NCBI GenBank assembly: GCA_027016355.1
Contig: JALWAF010000069.1
Location: 1,236-11,344, forward strand
DNA length: 10,109 bases
Source: Candidatus Moraniibacteriota bacterium
GTDB lineage: Bacteria > Patescibacteriota > Minisyncoccia > Moranbacterales > GCA-2747515
Reading direction: 5' to 3'
Shown here one piece after another: positions 1 to 7,900 of the stretch. The notes under the pieces are model-generated. The model did not search any database, was not told the origin of the DNA, and was given only the letters and a program-made list of their open reading frames with translations. Both the position numbers and the translations under genes were made by a program. How positions within the stretch are numbered: position 1 is the first letter of the stretch; every line of letters begins with the position of its first letter.

Positions 1-1
1 A

Positions 2-130
2 ATTTATAAACGTCTTTTATCAAATAAAAAAGAAATGCGACTTATTAAAAAAGCAAGTCATAACTTTATGGGCAATGGTAAGCATAGACATGTTTTTGAT
101 GACGTAGTTTCTTTTGTAAAGCAAAATTAA
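2..130 (+). CDS. C-terminal end of a putative alpha/beta hydrolase (5' truncated by window edge)
   Basis: An open frame enters from the left edge and ends at TAA 128-130, giving 42 visible residues. The segment KKASHNFMG resembles the region around the catalytic histidine near the C-terminus of alpha/beta hydrolases (serine aminopeptidase/esterase type), where a small-His-x-Phe motif is followed by a final helix; here that would be the stretch ending FDDVVSFVKQN. The nucleophile and acid residues would lie outside the window, so the family assignment rests on this short tail only. A hairpin terminator follows directly, so this gene probably ends an upstream transcription unit and is not co-transcribed with the glycosyltransferase. 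Confidence 0.5.
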   Translation: MYKRLLSNKKEMRLIKKASHNFMGNGKHRHVFDDVVSFVKQN

Positions 131-136
131 ATAAAT

Positions 137-166
137 AAAATTTACATATATAGTGTAAATTTTTTT
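137..166 (+). terminator. Rho-independent terminator, AT-rich hairpin
   Basis: A perfect 10-bp inverted repeat, aaaatttaca (137-146) and tgtaaatttt (154-163), encloses a 7-base loop and runs straight into further T residues to 166. It begins six bases after the stop of the upstream hydrolase-like gene. The stem contains only one C-G pair, so it is weak thermodynamically, but its position and T-tract fit an intrinsic terminator in an AT-rich genome. Confidence 0.6.
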
Positions 167-192
167 GTATATCTAAATTTCTGTCAGATTAA

Positions 193-1359
193 ATGAATAT
201 TGCGATATTTACAAATAATTATTTGCCAAATCCATATGGAGTCAGCACTTCAGTAGAGGGTTTTAGATATGCCTTAACAGAGATGGGACATGTTGTATAT
301 ATCTTTGCTCCTCAATGGGGCAATAAAGAAAATAGCAATGAAGAAAATATTTATAGATATCCGTCTATAAAAGCGCCGGCAAAGATTGATTTTTCAATGG
401 TTATTCCATATTCGTCCAAAATGGATAAAATTATAGAAAATTTAGACTTTGATATAGTGCATGCACAGCATCCAAATTTGTTGGGAACAGTTGCAAGTAA
501 ATGGGCAATGAAAAAAAACGTGCCTCTTGTATTTACTTGGCATTCTTTATATGATAGATATTCTCATTATATTTCATTTGTGCCAGAGAAATTATCAGGA
601 AGGTGGGCGATGAAAAATGCAGCAGGTTTTGCAATGGATTGTGATGAAGTGATTGTGCCTACAGTTTCGATTATAAAAATTATAAAAGACGCAGGAGTAG
701 AGCATAATCGTATAAGCATTGTGCCTTCTGGTGTGGATGAAAAACTGTTTGCTTTTCCAAATGGAAAATCAATAAAACAAAAATATAAAATTACAGATGA
801 TAAAATTGTGTTAGGCACAGTATCACGATTAACAGAAGAAAAAAACGTTTTATTTCTAGCTGAAATCATAGCGGAAGTTTTGCAAAAAAATAAAAATACA
901 ATCTTTATTTGTGGTGGTGAGGGGGATTTATCAGATGAGATGAAAGAAATTTTTCAAAATAAAAAAGTTGATGGTCAAGTAATTTTTGCAGGTAAGATTG
1001 TGCGCGAAGATGTCAAAAATTATTTGGATGCATTTGATGTTTTTGTATATGCATCAACCTCTGAAACACAAGGAACAATTGTAACAGAAAATATGTATAT
1101 AGGAAAACCAATTGTAGCAATAAATAAAAATGGAGTAGGGGACTTAATAGAAAATAATATCAATGGTTTAAGTACAAAAGAAAACAAAAAAGATTTTATC
1201 ATCGCTGTGCAAGAATTGATAGATGATAAGGACAAAAGATTAAAAATGGGAATAGCTGCAAAAAAAATCGCACAAAAAAAATATACTATAAATGCATGTG
1301 CTTTACAATTAGAGAGTGTTTACAAAAAAGTGATAGATAATTTTGAAAAACCTGTTTGA
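193..1359 (+). CDS. GT4-family glycosyltransferase (GT-B fold)
   Basis: The 388-residue protein has the usual length and layout of a retaining GT4 enzyme, which transfers a sugar from a nucleotide-sugar donor. The N-terminal acceptor domain (about 1-180) starts MNIAIFTNNYLP, followed by the glycine-containing loop PYGVSTS (14-20), the HAQHPN segment (90-95) and FTWHSLYDRY (114-123). The C-terminal donor domain holds VPSGVDEKLF (177-186), GTVSRLTEEKN (208-218) with R212 and K217 placed to hold the donor diphosphate, and the EX7E motif (E291 to E299). No signal peptide or membrane segment is visible, so it is probably a cytosolic or peripheral membrane enzyme. The sequence resembles the group containing diacylglycerol glucosyltransferases, so a glycolipid product is plausible, but the acceptor cannot be read from sequence. 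The start is fixed by the canonical GT4 N-terminus; no Shine-Dalgarno motif precedes it. It leads a three-gene group, 42 bp before the next gene. Confidence 0.9.
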   Translation: MNIAIFTNNYLPNPYGVSTSVEGFRYALTEMGHVVYIFAPQWGNKENSNEENIYRYPSIKAPAKIDFSMVIPYSSKMDKIIENLDFDIVHAQHPNLLGTVASKWAMKKNVPLVFTWHSLYDRYSHYISFVPEKLSGRWAMKNAAGFAMDCDEVIVPTVSIIKIIKDAGVEHNRISIVPSGVDEKLFAFPNGKSIKQKYKITDDKIVLGTVSRLTEEKNVLFLAEIIAEVLQKNKNTIFICGGEGDLSDEMKEIFQNKKVDGQVIFAGKIVREDVKNYLDAFDVFVYASTSETQGTIVTENMYIGKPIVAINKNGVGDLIENNINGLSTKENKKDFIIAVQELIDDKDKRLKMGIAAKKIAQKKYTINACALQLESVYKKVIDNFEKPV

Positions 1360-1401
1360 TATATAAATTTAAGTGTAAAGTAATATTAAAAGAAATAAAT
1401 T

Positions 1402-1857
1402 ATGTTACAACAAAAACGATTATTTACTGTAGGACTTAGTATTGTCGGAATTGGAATTATTGGTTTGGCAATAATATACAATTATAATAATAAGATTAAA
1501 AATAATGTTAATGACACGTTTGAAGAAAAATCAAAAATATCGCGTGAAAAAGATGTTGCAGGAATTGTAGATTATACGCTTGTTGATTCTGATAATTCTT
1601 TGGAATACACATCTGAAATTGCATATAGAGATATTGATAATATGCAAAAGGAATGTATTGTGATTGAAATTAAAAATATTGATACTTGGAATGCTTTGGA
1701 GAGAGAAAAACAAAGTAAAATTATGAAAGGATTAATTAATACATCAAGATTGCAAGTTGATAAATTATCTGGTTGTGTTGTTGTTGAGTATCTAGATATG
1801 AGAGTTAGTGAGGGTTCTTGGGAAGGTGCAAAAGGTTATGTTATAATAAATAAGTAA
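1402..1857 (+). CDS. Hypothetical single-pass membrane protein, 151 aa
   Basis: I do not recognise a family. The protein has a short basic N-terminus (MLQQKR), one hydrophobic segment at about residues 8-26 (rich in Ile, Gly, Leu and Val), a charged linker to about residue 52, and a soluble part of about 100 residues. The lack of an A-x-A cleavage site and the basic N-terminus favour an uncleaved anchor with the soluble part outside (inference). The soluble part has beta-like stretches (ECIVIEI at 84-90, CVVVEYLDM at 125-133) and two cysteines, C85 and C125, which could pair if it is extracytoplasmic. It lies 42 bp after the glycosyltransferase and 29 bp before the giant adhesin with no terminator between, so co-transcription is likely. 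Its place next to a sortase substrate makes an envelope or accessory role possible, but this is guilt by association. Confidence 0.75.
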   Translation: MLQQKRLFTVGLSIVGIGIIGLAIIYNYNNKIKNNVNDTFEEKSKISREKDVAGIVDYTLVDSDNSLEYTSEIAYRDIDNMQKECIVIEIKNIDTWNALEREKQSKIMKGLINTSRLQVDKLSGCVVVEYLDMRVSEGSWEGAKGYVIINK

Positions 1858-1886
1858 AAATAAACGTAATCAAATAAAACTATTTT

Positions 1887-1988
1887 ATGAAAACACGAAA
1901 CTTGTTTTCACGGCTTCTTTCTTCTTTTGTGCTGTCAGGTATTACTGGAATAGCCGTTTTTTCCTTTTTAATAAACACTGCAGTTGCT
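1887..1988 (+). other. Sec signal peptide of the giant surface protein
   Basis: Residues 1-34 have a basic n-region (K2, R4, R9), a long hydrophobic core (about 10-29) and a c-region ending TAVA, followed by DPVLDV. The Ala-x-Ala rule places type I signal peptidase cleavage after residue 34. There is no lipobox cysteine. This supports the chosen start codon at 1887. Confidence 0.85.
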
Positions 1989-4900
1989 GATCCGGTGTTG
2001 GATGTATCAGTTTCACCAGGATTGATATTATTGGGTGGACAAGCATCATACACGGTATCTGTTACAAATACGGATTCTAATGATAAAGGATATAATCTTT
2101 CGTTTTCAAGTGTATTTTCCAGTGATAGAACTGATCCAGAAGGACAAGTTGCGTTTTACTCAGCTTCTGATAGTAGAGGAGAGCTTGCTCCCAGTTCTTC
2201 TATCACTGATCTTGTCATAGGAGATACGACAATTGAATTTCTCAATATTAAAGATTTATCGCCAAATGAAACATATACATTTACTTTAACGGTTGATATG
2301 TCTGGAGATGCGACGTGGGAAGCAATGGATGATTTAATTCACAATATAACTGCCACAGTAAATACGATGCCTGATGGTTCCGGAAGTGATGTAGAAGGCA
2401 CGGCTTCTGATACTTCTGATGTTTTACCAATTGCTCTAGTAGACAAAATCGTGCATCAGTCAACAGGTGTAGAGCAAGCGACTGGCACAATTGATCGTCC
2501 TTATGAATATGAAATTGATGTGCAAAATAATTATACTAATGCAACAGACAGTGTTGTTGTGACTGATACACTGCCAGATGGCATAGAGTACCTTGGTGTG
2601 ACATCAGGACATTCTTGTACAGACACGCGAGATAATGCAACTGGAATTACAACTATTGTTTGTAATTTGGGAACTATGGCAGCTGGAGCTCGTGAAGAAA
2701 TTCGTTTTGATGCAGGTATACGTTATGATTATTTTGGAACAGATAATGGTGGAACAAATAGAGTTCATGATGATTTTGATGGAACTCCAGCAACTGGAAC
2801 GCCAATCCCAGATAAAACAGTTTTGACAAATCATGTTGATCTTACCGCTCAATATCAAGGTTCGACAATCACTACTCAGTCAGATGACGCTCCAGTTACT
2901 GCTGCATACGCAACTGTTAGTAAATCAGCTAATGTTTCCGATGGAGGTAATGGTGATACGGTAAATTATACTTTAACGTACACAACATCAGAATATTACA
3001 ATATTATAGATGATGATACGGATGATAATTCTTCGTCAATTACAATTCACGATATTTTACCAGATGGACAGACATATATAGCAGGTAGTGCTTCTCCAAC
3101 ACCAACAAATACTGTTACTGAAAATGGAGATGGAACTACAGATATTTATTGGAATTCATCGGTTCTTAACGCACTGGCTCATAGTAGTTCATTTAATATT
3201 ACATTTTCTGCCACCATTGATAATAACTGGAATAACGGTACACAAATTGTTGCAGCTGACCGTATGACAAACACGGTAGATTCTCATGGAGAATGGGATG
3301 ATCAAGTTGATAGTGGAAGAGCTAATGCAATGACAAATTCAAGTGCGTCCGCCAGTTTTGGTATGGAAACACCACAAATTACAAAAGAAGTGGAAGACCC
3401 AAATAATCCTGGCACATGGATTGATGCTACTGATGCAGTAGTTGGGGATACAATGCGTTTTCGGGTACGTTTCAATACCAACGATGGAGCCAACCCAATT
3501 GTTTCCAATGTCAATCTGGGTAATATTGTAGTAACAGATTGGCTGCCACCTGGTATGAGTTATAATAATGATGCTGTTGAAACATATTCTGCATCCGGTG
3601 ATTTTACGGATGGTGGAGATCCAGATACGGAATCAGCAGTTACAATTGGTTCATTAAATGGAGTTGAGTGGACACTGGGAGATATTAGTCAAGGGGGATG
3701 GTGGCAAGCAATATTCACAGCGAAAGTTGACGATTCCTCTTCAGTAACAGAAGGTGCGGAAGTAAATAATATTTGGAAAATGACTGGAGAGAACTCATTT
3801 AGTCAGGCATATTCTGATCGTGATACGGTTGCCGTTTCTTATCATGAGCCACATCTCGTATTGAGCAAAAATATTACTAGTGCTCCCAATCCATTAAAAC
3901 CAGGTGATACCATAGAATATACTGTTACAATAAATAACACTGGGCAAGCAACTGCAAAGGATGTTTTATTTAAAGATACTGTGGATGATTTTATGAACGA
4001 TGCGACACCAACGGTTAGCAGTATCACCTTAAATGGAACAGCATTAACAGAGGGAACAGATTATACAAGCCCAACGTTTAATAGTGGGACAAGAGAATTT
4101 GCCATTGATTTTGATGATGGAGCTATTGAAACAAATATTCCCGCTGGGGAAACATTATTAATTGTTTATCAGGTGACAGTGGATAGCGATGCTGGGGCAG
4201 GACAATTGTTGGATAATATTGCAACAGTTTCTTATGATACACAGAAAGATGGAAGCGGACGAACTGTCGCAGGAACAGTAAATATTAATGATGATAATAC
4301 GGACAACGCTTTAACACAATTGCCAAATCTTACAACAACAAAAAACTCTTCGGCAGGCCCCTATGCTATTGGTGAGGTTATTACATATAATATAGATGTA
4401 GTAGTCCCGCAGGGACAAATAGCATATTGGCCAGAGTTAGAAGATATTTTTGATATGGATGGTATTTCCTATGTCGCTGGCAGTGCATCACTAACCAATG
4501 TTTCAGGCACACCAGTAGCCAGTGCTACATTTGATGGATCTACAAATCCAGACCCGATAATAACAACAGCAGGCTCTGATAGAACAAGCTTACTATGGAA
4601 TTTAGCAAACTCCATTGATAATCGTGGACAAGCAACAGATTATGTTTTTCGATTATCATTTAATGTGCGATATACGGGATTAGAAGATAATGGAACGGAT
4701 TGGGAGTTTTTTCCTCCAACAGCTAATGATCAGATTGATAATACTGCTACTGTTGGTTGGGCTGATTATTCAGCTGGATCAAGGACAACAAATCATAATG
4801 TTAATACAAATACTGCTGCAGTTGATATTGATCAACCTCTATTGGCAACTACAAAAACAATTACTTCTGCTGGGCCATATACTGCTGGCTCAAGTATCGA

Positions 4901-7900
4901 TTATCAAGTTGTAATTACTAACACTGGATATGACACAGCTTATGATATTACGTGGGGGGATGCGATAACAACTTTTGTTGATCATGCAACGCTTACTTCG
5001 GTTACACACAGTGTTAATGGAGCGTTAGTGTCGGGCACAGATTTTCAAGAAAACTTTGGTAGTAATCCACTGAGTATAGACTTTGACGGTGGAAGTAGTG
5101 ACACAAATCTTGCTCCGGGAGAAACGATCACCATTGTTTATAGTGCGACCATAGGCAATGGCGTTGGCGCCGGCGCAAACGTTACCAATACAGAAGACGT
5201 TGATTGGTCATCGCAGGATGGTGTTGTCAGTGGTGAGAGAATATATGATGATTCATCAGCGGAAAGTGGTTATACGAATGATACAGATAGTGCAAATGCC
5301 ACAATCGGTAACGCCTCCATTGTTAAAACAATAGTATATCAAGCTTCTGGCAGTGCCGAAACTGGTGAAACAGTTAACTATCGTTTGCGCGTAACAGTGC
5401 CAGCCGAAACAGTACTTTATAGCCCTACAATTCAAGATGTTATTGCGACTGATGGAATGGAGTTTGTAAATGGGTCAACACAAGTGACGCTTGTATCAGG
5501 AAATCCTGAGGTATCAGCAACAATTTCTACAGCGCCAACGGTGGATAGTGCAACTCCTACACCGGGAGCAACAATCACATTTACTTTTGATAACGATATT
5601 GACAATGCTAATTCCGGAGCACAGGGAGATGCAGATTATATTTTTGATGTGACTTATCAAGTGATAGTAACAGGTGTAGATGATGCTAGTAATTGGATTA
5701 GCAATCCTTCTTCTTCAAGCAATACCGCAACGTTACAATGGAGTGATGGAAGTAGTAATCATTTTGTAAATGACACTGCGAATTTAACAATAGTGTATCC
5801 GCATTTGGTATTAGCTAAAAATTTTGACGTGGAAAATGTTAGTGGAGGAGATACAGTTACTGCTACAGTTACAATTACTAATGATGGCACAGGAACGGCT
5901 TATGAGTTAGATAGCGGTGCTGACTTTACAGACACGATGCCAGTTGGATTTACAAATCCTCAAATTGTATCAGTGACACATTCTTCTAATGGTGCTTTGG
6001 CAAGTCCAGCCGATTATACTTTTACTGCTACAGGGAATGATTTTGAGATTGAATACAATAGTGCAAATACTGATTTAGCTCCAGGAGAGACATTAACAAT
6101 AACATATACAACAGATATTGATCCTCTTATTGGTGCAGGTATAAATATTAGCAACCTAGCTGATGTAGATTATTCCAGTATGAGCGGAAATCAACCACAT
6201 GAGCGTGTGTTTGATGACACAAACTCAAATGATGGTACTGATGATCAAGATAGTGACAATGTAATTACTGCTAATGCAACAATGACAAAAACAACTTCTC
6301 TTGGCACTAATGAGGCGACAATTGGAGAGAATTTTGATTATTTAATTACGGTTGATGTACCACAAAATACTACTGTATATAATGCAAGCATACAAGACAC
6401 TATTCCAGATGGTTTAACTGTAACAGGAACATCACAAACTCCTAATGTTGGAACTGTAACAGCTACGGAACAACCAGATGGGACCACACCAATTACATGG
6501 AATATAGGGGATGTTTCTAATAATCCAGTTGATCAAATTATTCTTACAATACATGTACGTGTGGATAATAATTATTCCAATGGGGATTTATTAGATGGAT
6601 TACCAGCGGGAATTGATGGGGACGGACAAGATATATTAACCAATAATGGAGTATTTAATTGGGATGACACTGACGTTAGCGGCACAAATCACACCATTAA
6701 TGATTCTGAAAACATAACAATTGTTGAGCCACATCCAACAATTACGAAAGATGTAAATGACAATACTGCCGGAATAGGTGATACAATGCAATACACTGTT
6801 ACAATTGCTAACGATGGAACTTCAACGCTTTATAATATTAATTGGAATGACACATTACCAGCAGAACTTTTTGATGCTCCAAATAGTCCAACTCTAGTTT
6901 CGGTAACACACTCTACCGATGGTTTGTTGACCGAAGGGACTGATTATAATTCAGATTTCAGTGCAAACCCTGTCACAATTAATTTTAATGTTGTTCCAGA
7001 AACATCATTAGCTCCAGGGGAATCTGTGGTTATCCGATATGATGCTGAAGTTGAAAATACTGTACATGCTGGTGATGTTCTTACCAATGATGCAAACGTT
7101 TCATTTTCAGCTTCACAACCAAATTCTAATCCAAATAGGCGAAGTTATTATGGTAGTGATCAAGAGTCAATAACTATCGCTACTACTTCGATTGGGGATA
7201 AAGTTTGGTATGACAAAAATGGTAATGGATTACAAGATGCTGGCGAGAGTGGTATTGCAAACATAGCAGTTCACCTGCTTGATAACGCTGGTAATCCAAT
7301 GGATGATCCATTGAATCCGGGCACACCTTATATTGTACAAACAGATGCAAGTGGAGAGTATTTATTTAGTAATTTGTCAGCTGGAAATTATCAAGTACAT
7401 TTTGATTATGTAGGATATGCTATTTCTCCTCAGAATCAAGGAGGTGATGATGCTGTGGATTCTGACATCAATATAGCTACTGGCACAACAGATACTTTTG
7501 CACTTGCACATGATGAACACATTACGAATGTAGATGCCGGATTTATTCCTGGGAGTATCAGTGGACTTACTTGGGTTGATATAAATGGTGACGGTGTTCA
7601 AAATGGTAGTGATACATGGCAAACAGGCGTAACAGTACGATTATTGGATGAAAATGGAAATGCAGTTGATGATCCATTAAATCCGGGCACGCCTTATGTT
7701 GTTGTAACTAATGGAGCAGGAGGATATATTTTTGAAAATTTACCAGCTGGAAATTATCAAGTGCAGTTTGATATACCGACCGGATTTAATGCCACTACTC
7801 AAGATCAGGGCGGTGATGACAATGCTGATTCTGATGTTAATGCGACAGGACGTACATCAACTATTAGTTTAGCTGCTGGGGAAACCAATAATACAATTGA

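Noticed and set aside
141..170. Possible promoter for the glycosyltransferase: TTTACA (141-146) with TTGTAT (165-170).
   Set aside because: The boxes overlap the terminator hairpin and its T-tract, which account for the sequence, and the -10 match is weak. A promoter is needed somewhere here but I cannot place it.
567..869. Minus-strand open frames opposite the glycosyltransferase and the surface-protein gene (for example 567-869 and 9348-9596).
   Set aside because: They lie wholly within strongly supported + strand genes, have no recognisable domains and show the composition expected of antisense readings.
511..1280. Runs of seven or eight A in the glycosyltransferase gene as possible slippage or phase-variation sites.
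   Set aside because: They encode ordinary lysine-rich segments in a low-GC gene, the frame is intact, and no alternative product is apparent.
5160..5180. Local GC-rich island with the 10-bp palindrome gcgccggcgc (5167-5176) in an AT-rich gene.
   Set aside because: It encodes the AG-x-N segment (GVGAGANV) found in the other type A domains, so codon choice for Gly and Ala explains it; it lies inside a gene with no T-tract and is not repeated elsewhere.
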